Assembly (NCBI RefSeq): GCF_013337185.1
Contig: NZ_SWDE01000001.1
Location: forward strand, 1,798,001-1,862,000
Source of the DNA: Serratia proteamaculans
Lineage (GTDB): Bacteria; Pseudomonadota; Gammaproteobacteria; Enterobacterales; Enterobacteriaceae
Direction of reading: 5' to 3'
DNA length: 64,000 nt
The translations under genes were made by a program, and so were the position numbers. This document shows positions 54,777 through 64,000 of the stretch, in pieces (position 1 is the stretch's first letter; each line of letters opens with the position of its first letter). Under the pieces are notes generated by a model. That model saw only the letters and a list, made by a program, of their open reading frames with translations, had not been told where the DNA came from and searched no databases.

Positions 54777-55922
54777 CTAAACTTCCCGGGTTTTAAAACC
54801 GACAGGTAAAGCAATACAAAGCAGTAATATGGCTAACAGATAAACGGAGGAATGCGTCCCGTACTCAGTCAGGATCCCTTGTAATATTCCGGCCAGGATC
54901 ACGCCGGTGGAAATGCTGTTGGTGAACAACGTGGTGGCCATGCCCGCCCGTTCCGGCATCAAATCCTGGAAATACAGCATGCCGACGGTGGCGATAATGC
55001 CGATAAATATCGCGTTAAACAGCTGCCAGACCAGCAACCCGGCGGCCGAGGTAAACCACAGCATCCCGGTATAAAACAGTATGCCGGCCACCATGGCCCC
55101 CGCCATCATCAGGCGCTTGCCCACCCGGTTCACATAACGCCCCACCAGGATCATGATGGGGATTTCGATTGCGGCAGCGATGCCCATCATCCAGCCGGTC
55201 AGACTTTGCGGTAAACCCAGCTCGGCCGTGATATATAGCGGCACATCAATCAGATACATGGCGCTGCAGGTCCACATCAATACCGAGGCGAAAAACAACC
55301 GGCTAATGTCTTTATCGAAGACCGCTTTTTGCGGTACGGCGATTTCATTACCCACAGGGGGGCGAGCCACCTCGGGTAATATCCACCAGGCCAGCAGCGT
55401 AACCAGCAGGAAGATGCCGGCAGCAAACATAAACATCGCCGTGAAGCCATAATTCACCACCAGCATAAAAGCCAATGGCGGGCCAAAAACCCAGGCCAGA
55501 GAGAGTTGGGCGCGCATAATGGCGCTAAACATCGCCACGTTTTGCGATGACCGCTCTCCGTATTCACGCGCCAGAGCGAATAATTGGGGTATTGCCGTAT
55601 TGGCGATGGCGGTTAACAGCACGCCTGCGGTAATTAACGTCAGGTAATTGCGATTAAAAGCAAATAACAGACAGTTTCCCGCCGCCAATAAATAACAGAT
55701 TAAAATCAAATGGCGCCGGTCACGCTGGCGATCTGATTTTTTCGCCAGCAAAAAACTGACAATAATGCCGACCCCGGCATTAACCGCATAAAAAAAACCG
55801 ACCCATAATGAAGTCACCCGAACCTCGGTGGTGAGGAACAGGCTCAGGGTCGGTATTTGCAGTGCCCCGGCGATGCCGGAAAAAAAAGCAACGACCATAA
55901 AGGTCAGCCGTATCGAATTCAT
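54777..55922 (-). CDS. SetA-like sugar efflux transporter (MFS)
   Basis: 381 residues with about 12 membrane spans, an inner-membrane exporter of the SET family. Segments GALQIPTLSLFL, SDRQRDRRHLIL, NTAIPQLFALAREYGERSSQ, RAQLSLAWVFGPPLAFML and RAGMATTLFTNSISTGVILA match E. coli SetA/SetB, which export glucosides and small sugars. First gene of the three-gene cassette, so it is the likely exporter of the product. The chitobiase gene ends 76 bp upstream with a hairpin between them. Confidence 0.9.
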   Translation of the reverse strand: MNSIRLTFMVVAFFSGIAGALQIPTLSLFLTTEVRVTSLWVGFFYAVNAGVGIIVSFLLAKKSDRQRDRRHLILICYLLAAGNCLLFAFNRNYLTLITAGVLLTAIANTAIPQLFALAREYGERSSQNVAMFSAIMRAQLSLAWVFGPPLAFMLVVNYGFTAMFMFAAGIFLLVTLLAWWILPEVARPPVGNEIAVPQKAVFDKDISRLFFASVLMWTCSAMYLIDVPLYITAELGLPQSLTGWMMGIAAAIEIPIMILVGRYVNRVGKRLMMAGAMVAGILFYTGMLWFTSAAGLLVWQLFNAIFIGIIATVGMLYFQDLMPERAGMATTLFTNSISTGVILAGILQGILTEYGTHSSVYLLAILLLCIALPVGFKTREV

Positions 55923-55960
55923 CGCTGATTACCGCCGGTCGCTGCTGTTAACCATCAATA

Positions 55961-55988
55961 ACGGCCCGCCTGTGAACAGACGGGCCGT
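55961..55988 (-). terminator. Hairpin between chb and the setA-like gene
   Basis: Stem ACGGCCCG/CGGGCCGT extended by CTGT/ACAG, 11 bp past the chb stop. No strong T-tract follows on the minus strand, so some read-through from the chitin operon into the cassette is possible. Confidence 0.6.
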
Positions 55989-55998
55989 GGTTCAGGAG

Positions 55999-58656
55999 TT
56001 ACACTTTCTCGGCGCGGCTATAACGCTTGCCGTCCGGGCTGACCGCACGGATCAGTACCTCACCGCTAACACTTGGCTTGTCCCTGGCATCGTAACGCTG
56101 CCACTGCTTGCCGCCGTCGGTGGAATATTCAATGCCCAGACCCGGCAACGAGATATTGGCCTCCAGCTTGCCAGCGGCTACGCGGGCACCCGGCACCGGC
56201 AACCGATAACTCACGCCGCCCTTGTCCAGCTTCGCCAATTCACGCTGGCCAAGAATATTGGCAAAGCGCAGCCAGTCGCGGTCCAGTTTTTTGCTGTCGA
56301 TAAAGTGGGTTTCGCCGCCTTTATATTCACGCCCCGCTTGATAATCCTGCTCCCAACCCGCCCGGTGCCATGCGCGCTCGGCCACCGACAGTGAACGCGG
56401 GAAGATCATGTATTCCATTTGATCGTCAGTGCGCTGAGTTTCGCTCCACATCTGGGCAGAAATACCGTAAGCGCCCGGCCACGGCTTGTCGCTCTTGGCG
56501 GTAAAGTGATTGCCATCGCGATCCACCGAGGTTTCGGCGTTCTGCGGCAGGTTGTTCGGGGCAAAGCTGAACATTTTCTGTTCGTCACTGAAACGGGTGC
56601 CCCAGTAATAACCGCGCTCGTCCGGGTTCACCTCATACGGGAAGTCCATGTAGAGGTAATCCGGGTTGGAAAGGATCACTTCGTAGCCTTTATTGGCCCA
56701 GTCGTTGGCGCTATCAAAACCGCCCCAATACAGCGTATCCCAGAAGTTGACCCCAACCCGTGGAGTGGCGAAGGCCTTGGCATTTTTCGCATCTTTCAGG
56801 CCGTCCTGCCAGGCCTGCATCCTGTCGATGCCCTGCGCTTTCACCAGTTGACTGACTTCTACGCCAAAGTAACTTGGCAAATGTTCCATATCGGCGACTT
56901 TGCCGTCTTTTATCATCTTTTGGCACACCTGGGATTTCGCCCATGGCTTGTCTTCTTTGCTCTGATCGATGATGCCTTTGCCTGCTTCCGGCTTGGTCAG
57001 ATCGGTATAGCCTGCCCCCAGGCGAATGTTTTTCGCTTCGTCGCCGCCAAAGTGCCAGGTGCGCAGCGGCTGCCCGGCCTCTTTGTGCATCTGGGCAATC
57101 TCACCCATCACCTTGTCAACAAAGCGCCTGGACGAATCCAGACAGGGGTTAAGGTAACTTTGACGATTGAAGTACTGCACCGAGGTGGTATTGGAGGTAT
57201 CGGTCGGATCCACCAGGCGGAACTCATTGGCCTGCTGCTCTTTACCGGCGGCATGCAGCTTTTTATAGCGCGCCTCCATCGACACCACAGCAGCACGGGC
57301 ATGTGCCGGCATATCGATTTCCGGGATCACTTCAATCTGACGCGCCTGGGCGTATTTAATGATCTCGATGTAATCCTGGCGCGAGAAGAAGCCGCCATAT
57401 ACCTCTGGCCCCTGTCCGTACTGTGGCAACAGGCAGGTAGTTTCGCTCAGGTCATGACAACGCCGGCCCCCGACTTCAGTCAGTTCCGGCAGGCCTGGGA
57501 TGGCAATGCGCCAGCCTTCGTCATCGCTCAGATGGAAGTGGAATTTATTGAGCTTATAAGCCGCCATCTGATCGAGCAGGCGCAGTACCGCATCTTTCTG
57601 ATGGAAGTTGCGCGCTACGTCGAGGAAGATGCCGCGATACTGGAAGCGTGGTGCATCTTTGGCCTCCAGAGTGGCGATTTTAGCGCTGCCGTCGGTAGGT
57701 ACCAGCGACAGAATAGACTGCAGGCCATAGAACACCCCGGCCTGATCGAAGCCAATCACCCGCGCTTCCTTATTGCCAATTTTCAGCTCATAGGCTCCCG
57801 GCACTGCCAGTTCACCTTTAAATTTACCCGGCTGAATATCGGTTTTTATCGGGTAGCCCGCCGCGTTATCGGTTAAGCCCAACAGTGCAAAACGTTGGGT
57901 GGCTGCGTCCGCGGCCGGTTTGGTCAGCGCACTCAACTCCAGCGCCACGCCTTTGCTCAGGCTCACATCTTGTGGATGCACTTTCACTTGTAACGGCGTC
58001 GGCACGATCTGCCCGCGCAAAGAGGCGGCAGGCAAGGTTTTCAACTCGGCGTTTTTGGTAAAGCGGGAGGCCGGAGTCATCAGGATATTGTTGTCATCCT
58101 TGATACGCTTCCATTGGTCGCCACTAAAGGGGGTCACAAACTGGCTGAGATCTTCGTTATCGGTATTAACCAGAATTTTTGGCTTGGCATCGCCCGAGGT
58201 GGCGTACCAACGTGGTACGAAGTCGGTTTTAAACAGTTGCCAATATTCGGCAATAATCGGGATCTCAACCGTTTTACCCGCCGGGAAACCGGTAAATTTA
58301 TCGGTAGGCTCCAGCTTATACAGGTCACCGGTCAGGTGGGTTATTTTAAATTGATCGTTGTCCACCCGCATGGTTTGACGGGCGCTATGGAAGTAAATCG
58401 CCCAGTCGTGACCTTTGATCTCCTGATGATCGTTGGTCAGGCTGATCAATACCTTGTTGCAGGCCGCCCAGTCGGCACCCAATTTACCGCAATCCAGGCC
58501 GCTGTCGGCAGCCCGGTTATCGACCATTTTCAAATTCAATTTTAACTGGCTAAGTTGATCCACCAGCGGCTGATTGGCCAGCGCATTCCCCACGCAGCCA
58601 AATAATCCAACGGTTGCCGTTAATGCGGCAAGCGTACTCAATTTGAATTTGTTCAT
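55999..58656 (-). CDS. chb: Chitobiase (beta-N-acetylhexosaminidase, GH20)
   Basis: 885-residue periplasmic/outer-membrane-associated GH20 enzyme that splits chitobiose to GlcNAc. Signal peptide near the start ([20 protein letters not shown]), carbohydrate-binding N-terminal domain, catalytic barrel with the Asp-Glu pair in [15 protein letters not shown] (near 539-540), and C-terminal Ig-like domain ending RYSRAEKV. It closely follows the S. marcescens chitobiase as I recall it. It starts 14 bp after chiQ, giving chiP-chiQ-chb. Confidence 0.97.
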   Translation of the reverse strand: MNKFKLSTLAALTATVGLFGCVGNALANQPLVDQLSQLKLNLKMVDNRAADSGLDCGKLGADWAACNKVLISLTNDHQEIKGHDWAIYFHSARQTMRVDNDQFKITHLTGDLYKLEPTDKFTGFPAGKTVEIPIIAEYWQLFKTDFVPRWYATSGDAKPKILVNTDNEDLSQFVTPFSGDQWKRIKDDNNILMTPASRFTKNAELKTLPAASLRGQIVPTPLQVKVHPQDVSLSKGVALELSALTKPAADAATQRFALLGLTDNAAGYPIKTDIQPGKFKGELAVPGAYELKIGNKEARVIGFDQAGVFYGLQSILSLVPTDGSAKIATLEAKDAPRFQYRGIFLDVARNFHQKDAVLRLLDQMAAYKLNKFHFHLSDDEGWRIAIPGLPELTEVGGRRCHDLSETTCLLPQYGQGPEVYGGFFSRQDYIEIIKYAQARQIEVIPEIDMPAHARAAVVSMEARYKKLHAAGKEQQANEFRLVDPTDTSNTTSVQYFNRQSYLNPCLDSSRRFVDKVMGEIAQMHKEAGQPLRTWHFGGDEAKNIRLGAGYTDLTKPEAGKGIIDQSKEDKPWAKSQVCQKMIKDGKVADMEHLPSYFGVEVSQLVKAQGIDRMQAWQDGLKDAKNAKAFATPRVGVNFWDTLYWGGFDSANDWANKGYEVILSNPDYLYMDFPYEVNPDERGYYWGTRFSDEQKMFSFAPNNLPQNAETSVDRDGNHFTAKSDKPWPGAYGISAQMWSETQRTDDQMEYMIFPRSLSVAERAWHRAGWEQDYQAGREYKGGETHFIDSKKLDRDWLRFANILGQRELAKLDKGGVSYRLPVPGARVAAGKLEANISLPGLGIEYSTDGGKQWQRYDARDKPSVSGEVLIRAVSPDGKRYSRAEKV

Positions 58657-58670
58657 TTTTAACATCATCC

Positions 58671-58997
58671 TTAATTATTGTTATCGCGGATCTCTTGCCA
58701 AATTTTGCCGCACTTGGCGTCATAAGCCTGGCCGTTACCACTGTGAACCGCCTGAATGCAGTTCTGATAATCCATCACCCGCACCGTTTCTTTTTCGGCA
58801 AACTGCTGGTGCTGCTTCTCTTGTTTCAGCACGTTCAAGACCGCCTGGCACGACTGCAGTTTTTCCGGTGAGCCTTCAGCGGTATTAATGCAGGCGCTGT
58901 AGGCCTGTTTCAGTTTGGCGTCTTCCGGCGGTGCGGCCGGCTGCACACAGGCACTCAGCGTGACCACCGCGGCTAACATCAGCATGATTTTTTTCAT
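58671..58997 (-). CDS. chiQ: Chitosugar-induced lipoprotein ChiQ
   Basis: 108-residue lipoprotein (E. coli ChiQ/YbfN has the same length) from [20 protein letters not shown] with a lipobox LSAC. The mature part [20 protein letters not shown] and [20 protein letters not shown] is conserved, with four Cys. It follows the chitoporin gene; exact role unknown. Confidence 0.95.
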   Translation of the reverse strand: MKKIMLMLAAVVTLSACVQPAAPPEDAKLKQAYSACINTAEGSPEKLQSCQAVLNVLKQEKQHQQFAEKETVRVMDYQNCIQAVHSGNGQAYDAKCGKIWQEIRDNNN

Positions 58998-59018
58998 CAA
59001 AATATTCCCGTTAAGTGT

Positions 59019-59038
59019 CCCCGGCGTTGCCGCCGGGG
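59019..59038 (-). terminator. Hairpin between chiP and chiQ
   Basis: Stem CCCCGGC/GCCGGGG with a 6-nt loop, 6 bp past the chiP stop. Without a T-run it more likely trims or stabilises the chiP message than terminates it. Confidence 0.5.
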
Positions 59039-59044
59039 AACGCA

Positions 59045-60448
59045 TCAGAAGATGGTGAATGGCGCGATAACCATGAATTTGACGTCTTTCTCATCCTGGA
59101 AGATGTTGCCGTAACCGCCACCCCAGCTTGGGATGTTGGTGTGGTTGTCATACTGGGTGTAGTGCAGTTTCAGCAAGGTGCCTTTGGCGCGACCTTCCTG
59201 AATGGTGTACAGCGCGTCCAGGCTCCAGGCGCTCTCTTTCAGGCGCTGGCTCTGGTCATATATCGGGTTGGTGCTTGGCTTGGCGTCCCAGGCATAAACA
59301 TAAGAACCGCCCACCGCCATGCCCGGCAGGTTCCAGTTGCTCAGGTCATACATCACCCCGGCGTAAACCGCTTTTTCGCCGTTGGCGTTGAAGTCGGAAC
59401 GGTTATCCCACCAGACGTCGAGACGACCGTTAGAGGAGGCGTAGGTTGGGGTCATGCGTTGCAGGAAGTAACCCTGATTACCTTCGGCTTTGACCATGGT
59501 CCCTTCCAGGCGCCAGTTGAACTGACCGGTGGTATAACCAAAGGTTAACGCCTGCAGCCAGGCCAGGCCGTCGTAAATGCTGTTAGGGTCGTTCTTGTCG
59601 CTGATACGGTCTTCGGTACCGTAGAATTGATAGCTGGTGGTCAATGGATTACCCACCAGATCAAATTTGTAAGACGCCTTGGTGAAGTACTGATTCACAT
59701 AGCCCTGGGCCTGACCAAAGGCCGCTTCCAGCACCAAATCATTTTTGAAATCATACTTGGCACCCAGAGAGTGCAGATAGGAGACGCCGGTTTTTTTGTC
59801 GTTCTGGCGGAAGTCATCCATCTCGATATGCCATGGAGCCTTGTACTTATTGGTCCACATGTAGGAGAAGCTCAATGCACCGGCATCACCGTAGTCAAAC
59901 TTGGCACCGGCCTCCGCCCCCTGATAGGTGCCGGGCATAAAGCTCCAGTGTGGTGCCAGCAGCGTTTGCCCGCTTGGCTGGATATAACCGGCGCGTGCCC
60001 AGACAGGGCCATACTTGAATTTACCGGCGGCTTTGTACAGGCTGATGCCGCCTTTATCGCCGGAATAGTCTTCATCATAGGTACGGTTTTTGGAGGAGAA
60101 CGCGATTTCGTTCGGATGGCCGCTGGCGCTGGATTCTGCCAGCTCAATGGCGGTAAAGGCCCCCACGTCCAAACCAAACATGTCCCAGGCATAGCCCGAG
60201 GCGAAATCCAGGCTCAGGTTGGCGGTCGAGTGTGACAGGTTGGTGGTGTATTTATTGTAATCGTCACTGGTCGGATTGAGATCTTTACGGTCACGTTCAC
60301 GCTGCCAGTAATACACGCCGCCGGTCATCGTGGAATCATCGATAAATCCTGCGGCTTTCGCCTCAGGGGCCATGGCAAACCCTGTTCCCAACAGCGCACC
60401 CGCGACTGCGAGCGCCAGCGTTTTACGCTGAGCACCGTGCGTACCCAT
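59045..60448 (-). CDS. chiP: Chitoporin ChiP
   Basis: Outer-membrane OprD-family porin for chitooligosaccharides; 467 residues. Signal peptide ending [22 protein letters not shown], beta-barrel character, C-terminal Phe (MVIAPFTIF). AGAGGAATTT ribosome site. In E. coli its leader is the target of the ChiX sRNA; I have not verified a pairing here. Confidence 0.95.
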   Translation of the reverse strand: MGTHGAQRKTLALAVAGALLGTGFAMAPEAKAAGFIDDSTMTGGVYYWQRERDRKDLNPTSDDYNKYTTNLSHSTANLSLDFASGYAWDMFGLDVGAFTAIELAESSASGHPNEIAFSSKNRTYDEDYSGDKGGISLYKAAGKFKYGPVWARAGYIQPSGQTLLAPHWSFMPGTYQGAEAGAKFDYGDAGALSFSYMWTNKYKAPWHIEMDDFRQNDKKTGVSYLHSLGAKYDFKNDLVLEAAFGQAQGYVNQYFTKASYKFDLVGNPLTTSYQFYGTEDRISDKNDPNSIYDGLAWLQALTFGYTTGQFNWRLEGTMVKAEGNQGYFLQRMTPTYASSNGRLDVWWDNRSDFNANGEKAVYAGVMYDLSNWNLPGMAVGGSYVYAWDAKPSTNPIYDQSQRLKESAWSLDALYTIQEGRAKGTLLKLHYTQYDNHTNIPSWGGGYGNIFQDEKDVKFMVIAPFTIF

Positions 60449-60598
60449 AATGAAATTCCTCTTTGACTTAACTTTAAAAGTTGCAGTCGCCCGTGTTCAC
60501 CACTGCCCTGCACGACCGCTAATAAAAACCCAATCGGGTAAAAAATATTGCTGACGGGTTAAAATCCCACAGCACTTATTGCTACAGACAGACTATTT

Positions 60599-60611
60599 TT
60601 CGCGACGCGAA
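60599..60611 (-). promoter_or_regulatory. NagC-like operator 1
   Basis: TTCGCGACGCGAA, a TTCG-N5-CGAA palindrome with T-rich left and ATTAT right flanks, 151 bp upstream of chiP. NagC represses chiP in E. coli; the match is to the remembered consensus. Confidence 0.5.
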
Positions 60612-60832
60612 TTATCAAATGAATTATGAGAGAGATTTGTCAAAGTATGACAAAGAGCACATATCGATGAGATTATGTTACGTGGCTATGCAAAGAGGCT
60701 GTCGAATAAAAAATTCAATAAAATCAGAATAAATTTTAATATCAGGTCAATCAGAGACGATTAATGGTTTCAGCCTAAGCAAAAAAGTCAGCCAAAAGAA
60801 AAAACATGAGAGCGCTCTCTAAATGACATTAA

Positions 60833-60845
60833 TTCGTATCACGAA
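60833..60845 (-). promoter_or_regulatory. NagC-like operator 2
   Basis: TTCGTATCACGAA, again TTCG-N5-CGAA with AATTA/TATAT flanks, centred 234 bp from operator 1. Paired operators that allow looping are typical of NagC. Confidence 0.5.
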
Positions 60846-60979
60846 TATATAAGATGATGTTATATGACTACTGATTTTTATCAAGAAATTGCTGGTACAA
60901 CTACCGGATTAAAATTTAAAAAATAGATTGGGGATTTAAAAGCATTTGCGGGGAGAGAACGAGGCTGACAGGCATAAAA

Positions 60980-61003
60980 AAAGCGCAACCGAAGTTGCGC
61001 TTT
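60980..61003 (-). terminator. glnS terminator
   Basis: Perfect stem AAAGCGCAAC/GTTGCGCTTT with a CGAA loop and a T-run on the minus strand, 25 bp after the glnS stop. Confidence 0.94.
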
Positions 61004-61027
61004 ATCGCATTAGCTTTTGATCAGCAC

Positions 61028-62692
61028 TCAGGCGCCAATTTTAGCCCAGGTATCACGCAGGCCCACAGTGCGGTTAAACACCAGGTGCTCGGCCGAAGAG
61101 TGACGGCTGTCAGCACAGAAATAACCTTCACGTTCGAACTGGTAGGCTTTTTCCGGCTGTGCGGCCGCCAGGCTTGGCTCAACAAAGCCGTGCTTGATAA
61201 CCAGTGACTCAGGGTTAATGGTGGTGAGGAAGTCCTCTGCCGCCGCTGGGTTAGGCACGCTGAACAGACGGTCATACACGCGAATTTCCGCCGGCAAAGC
61301 ATGCTCGGCAGACACCCAGTGGATCACGCCTTTCACCTTGCGGCCATCGGCAGGATCCTTGCTCAACGTCTCTGGATCGTAGCTGCAGAAAATAGTGGTG
61401 ATTTCGCCTTCAGCGTCTTTCTCAATGCGTTCCGCCTTGATCACATACGCATTGCGCAGGCGAACTTCTTTACCCAGCACCAGGCGCTTGTACTGCTTGT
61501 TGGCTTCTTCACGGAAGTCGGCGCGATCGATATAAATCTCACGGCTGAACGGCACTTCACGGCTGCCCATTTCCGGCTTGCTCGGGTGGTTAGGCATAGT
61601 CACCATTTCCACACCGCTGGTCAGGTTTTCAATGACTACCTTCACCGGATCCAGCACAGCCATCGCACGCGGTGCGTTTTCGTTCAGCTCTTCACGAATA
61701 CAGGCCTCAAGCGCCATCATTTCGACGTTATTATCCTGCTTGGTCACGCCGATACGCTGGCAGAATTCGCGGATTGACGCAGCGGTATAACCACGGCGAC
61801 GCAGGCCGGAAACGGTCGGCATACGTGGGTCATCCCAGCCTTCAACGATTTTCTCGGTCACCAACAGGTTCAGCTTGCGCTTCGACATGATGGCGTATTC
61901 AAGATTCAGGCGCGAGAACTCGTACTGACGCGGATGACAAGGGATGGTGATGTTATCCAGCACCCAGTCATACAGACGACGGTTGTCCTGGAACTCCAGC
62001 GTACACAGCGAATGGGTGATCCCTTCCAGCGCATCGGAAATGCAGTGGGTGAAATCGTACATCGGATAGATGCACCATTTGTTGCCGGTCTGGTGGTGTT
62101 CAGCAAATTTGATACGGTACAGCACCGGATCGCGCATCACGATAAACGACGAAGCCATGTCAATCTTGGCACGCAGACAAGCGGTACCTTCGGCGAATTC
62201 ACCGTTACGCATTTTTTCAAACAGCGCCAGGTTCTCTTCCACACTGCGGCCACGGTACGGGCTGTCTTTACCCGGCGCAGTCAGGCTGCCGCGATATTCA
62301 CGGATTTGCTCAGGCGACAGTTCGTCGACGTAAGCCAGGCCCTTGCTGATCAGCTCCACCGCATAGTTGTGCAGTTGATCGAAGTAATCCGAGGAGTAAC
62401 GAACGTTGCCGCTCCACTCAAAGCCCAGCCACTCGACGTCATGTTTGATTGACTCAACAAACTCGATGTCTTCTTTCACCGGGTTGGTGTCATCAAAACG
62501 CAGGTTGCATTGGCCCTGATAATCGCGAGCGATGCCGAAATTCAGGCAGATGGATTTCGCATGGCCGATATGCAGATAGCCATTTGGCTCCGGCGGGAAA
62601 CGGGTATGGACTGACGTGTGTTTCCCGGACGCCAGATCTTCATCAACGATCTGACGGATAAAATTGGTTGGGCGGGCTTCAGCCTCACTCAT
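61028..62692 (-). CDS. glnS: Glutaminyl-tRNA synthetase
   Basis: Class I synthetase, 554 residues as in E. coli. Start at [24 protein letters not shown] motif in [17 protein letters not shown]-like IMSKRKL, and DNVTIP-type region [14 protein letters not shown]. Next to nagE and chiP as in E. coli. Confidence 0.98.
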   Translation of the reverse strand: MSEAEARPTNFIRQIVDEDLASGKHTSVHTRFPPEPNGYLHIGHAKSICLNFGIARDYQGQCNLRFDDTNPVKEDIEFVESIKHDVEWLGFEWSGNVRYSSDYFDQLHNYAVELISKGLAYVDELSPEQIREYRGSLTAPGKDSPYRGRSVEENLALFEKMRNGEFAEGTACLRAKIDMASSFIVMRDPVLYRIKFAEHHQTGNKWCIYPMYDFTHCISDALEGITHSLCTLEFQDNRRLYDWVLDNITIPCHPRQYEFSRLNLEYAIMSKRKLNLLVTEKIVEGWDDPRMPTVSGLRRRGYTAASIREFCQRIGVTKQDNNVEMMALEACIREELNENAPRAMAVLDPVKVVIENLTSGVEMVTMPNHPSKPEMGSREVPFSREIYIDRADFREEANKQYKRLVLGKEVRLRNAYVIKAERIEKDAEGEITTIFCSYDPETLSKDPADGRKVKGVIHWVSAEHALPAEIRVYDRLFSVPNPAAAEDFLTTINPESLVIKHGFVEPSLAAAQPEKAYQFEREGYFCADSRHSSAEHLVFNRTVGLRDTWAKIGA

Positions 62693-62843
62693 TTCACTAT
62701 TCCTCAATGCAAAGCGCTACTCATAACCGCCTATGTTCCAACAAGCCACGTCCGGAAACAACCGTTTGTTTCACGAAAAATGCGGAGCATTGCACCACAA
62801 CAGGTCAAGGCGCTATTACGGGACAACCGCTGCCCATAAAAAA

Positions 62844-62869
62844 GCGGGAAGAGATTGCTCTCTTCCCGC
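62844..62869 (-). terminator. nagE terminator
   Basis: Perfect stem GCGGGAAGAGA/TCTCTTCCCGC with a TTGC loop and a T-run on the minus strand, 65 bp after the nagE stop. Confidence 0.93.
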
Positions 62870-62933
62870 CAAAGGTAGGGTGCGTTCCGTCATGACTCGT
62901 TAAACACCCTGGGTACTACTCAGGTAAAACGGT

Positions 62934-64000
62934 TTATTTCTGGATCTCGAACAGTTTGGTCTGGCCGGCTACCACAGAACCGGTCGCCAGCGCCGTCAGG
63001 CCGGCGTAATCGTCAGAGTTGCTGACCACTACCGGGCTGATCATCGAGCGGGCATTGGCGTTCAGGAACTCCAGATCCAATTCAAGGATTGGCTGGCCGG
63101 CTTTCACCTCAGCACCCTCTTCAACCAGACGTTTGAAGCCCTGACCGTTCAATGCCACGGTGTCGATCCCCATGTGCACCACAATCTCCGCACCCTTGTC
63201 GGTTTCCAGACAGAAAGCGTGGTTGGTGTTGAAGATTTTCACGATGGTGCCATCTGCCGGAGCAACTACGATTTTGTCGGTCGGGCGAATCGCCAGGCCG
63301 TCGCCTACCGCTTTGCTGGCAAAGGCTTCGTCAGGAACCTGATCCAGGGCCACGACTTCACCGGTCACCGGAGCCACCAGCGACTCGAAGGCCACCTTCG
63401 GCGCATTAGGCACGGCCTGCGATTTAACGGTATTCACGCCAGGAGCCGGCGCCACTTCTGCCGCAGGCACTGGGCCGGTAGCAATCACCGCACGCATGCC
63501 GTCAGCAATGGCTTCGGCTTTGGAACCCACGATAACCTGAACGGTTTGTTTGTTCAGTTTCACTACGCCGGAAGCACCCAGGCGCTTACAGCTGGCATCC
63601 AGCACTTTGGAAGAATCTTTAACGGTCAGACGCAAACGGGTGATACAGGCATCAATGCCGGTCAGGTTGTCAGAACCGCCGATGGCACCAATATAGCTGC
63701 GAGACAGTGCACGCAGGCCTTCATCGGTATTGCTGTTGGCTTCCGGTGCGACGACATCGTCAGACGCATCTTCACGACCCGGAGTTTTCAGGTTGAACGC
63801 ACGGATAATGATAGAGAACAGGACGAAGTACACCGCGAAGGCAACCAGGCCCATCAGAACAAGCATCCAGACGTTCTTGCTGGCAGCTGGCAAGTTGTAC
63901 ATCAACACATAGTCGATGGCACCTGCAGAGAAGGAGAACCCGGCGTGAATGCCCAGCAAGGTGGCTACAAACAGGCTGATACCGGTCAAAATGGCATGGA
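62934..64000 (-). CDS. nagE: PTS N-acetylglucosamine transporter EIICBA, NagE (partial, 5' end missing)
   Basis: C-terminal 355 codons of the GlcNAc-specific PTS permease. The last EIIC spans, the EIIB domain with the phospho-Cys in TGIDACITRLRLTV (about residue 115 of the visible part), an Ala/Pro-rich linker, and the EIIA domain with the phospho-His in IVVHMGIDTVALNG. The reading frame is open to the window edge. It imports GlcNAc made by the chitobiase encoded nearby and is normally under NagC control. Confidence 0.97.
   Translation of the reverse strand, partial: HAILTGISLFVATLLGIHAGFSFSAGAIDYVLMYNLPAASKNVWMLVLMGLVAFAVYFVLFSIIIRAFNLKTPGREDASDDVVAPEANSNTDEGLRALSRSYIGAIGGSDNLTGIDACITRLRLTVKDSSKVLDASCKRLGASGVVKLNKQTVQVIVGSKAEAIADGMRAVIATGPVPAAEVAPAPGVNTVKSQAVPNAPKVAFESLVAPVTGEVVALDQVPDEAFASKAVGDGLAIRPTDKIVVAPADGTIVKIFNTNHAFCLETDKGAEIVVHMGIDTVALNGQGFKRLVEEGAEVKAGQPILELDLEFLNANARSMISPVVVSNSDDYAGLTALATGSVVAGQTKLFEIQK

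Larger units (their letters stand above)
60449..61027. promoter_or_regulatory. chiP control region and glnS 3' spacer
   Basis: 579 bp, AT-rich, no gene. Holds two NagC-like operators (60599-60611 and 60833-60845), the chiP promoter, and the glnS terminator at its right end. Confidence 0.7.

Overview
The window is chromosomal DNA of an enterobacterium, almost certainly a Serratia. Nearly every housekeeping protein reads as a close relative of its E. coli counterpart. The chitobiase at 55999-58656 is recognisably the Serratia type, recalled as similar to the S. marcescens enzyme but not identical, so a non-marcescens species (plymuthica/liquefaciens/proteamaculans group) is my inference. No rRNA, tRNA, CRISPR array, prophage or insertion sequence was recognised.

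Layout. (1) 1-3.1 kb: cydA-cydB-cydX-ybgE (cytochrome bd-I), minus strand, ybgE cut by the window edge. (2) 3.7-13.5 kb: a twelve-gene chaperone-usher fimbrial operon, minus strand. It runs major pilin, minor pilin, usher, chaperone, four more subunits, two-domain tip adhesin, RcsB-like DNA-binding protein, lipoprotein, FKBP-type isomerase. Upstream lies a 313-bp segment bounded by perfect 14-bp inverted repeats that looks like a fimS-type phase switch, caught in the OFF orientation. (3) 14.1-25.9 kb: TCA-cycle block sucABCD and sdhCDAB (minus) and gltA (plus). (4) 26-31.8 kb: nei, then pcp, a DUF979/DUF969 membrane pair and pxpABC, a pyroglutamate utilisation locus. (5) 31.9-36.4 kb: ybgI, a periplasmic cyclic-nucleotide phosphodiesterase, phr, a fused ybgA and ybfA. 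(6) 36.8-44.9 kb: kdpFABCDE (plus) with a KdpE operator. (7) 44.9-48.3 kb: a DUF3861-like gene with a YqjI-like PadR repressor and its palindromic operators, then pgm and seqA. (8) 48.6-51.6 kb: ybfF, ybfE, fldA, fur (plus). (9) 51.7-55.9 kb: a minus-strand cassette absent from the E. coli arrangement: a TcdA/TcdB-type glycosyltransferase fused to a GNAT acetyltransferase, a GalE-like epimerase and a SetA-like sugar exporter. (10) 56-60.5 kb: chiP-chiQ-chb for chitooligosaccharide uptake and hydrolysis, followed by glnS and the 3' part of nagE.

The backbone follows the E. coli nagE-to-cyd gene order. Two islands interrupt it: the fimbrial operon between cydA and sucD, and the glycosyltransferase cassette between fur and the chitin operon. 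Small dispersed repeats sit at several junctions: one full-length and two internally deleted ERIC-type elements, and two inverted-repeat elements in the sdh/suc/gltA region.

The strongest candidates for something undescribed are the phase switch with no recombinase gene anywhere in the 64 kb, the fimbrial operon's unusual distal genes, and the glycosyltransferase-GNAT/GalE/SetA cassette, which looks like a pathway to make and export an acetylated or glycosylated small molecule.
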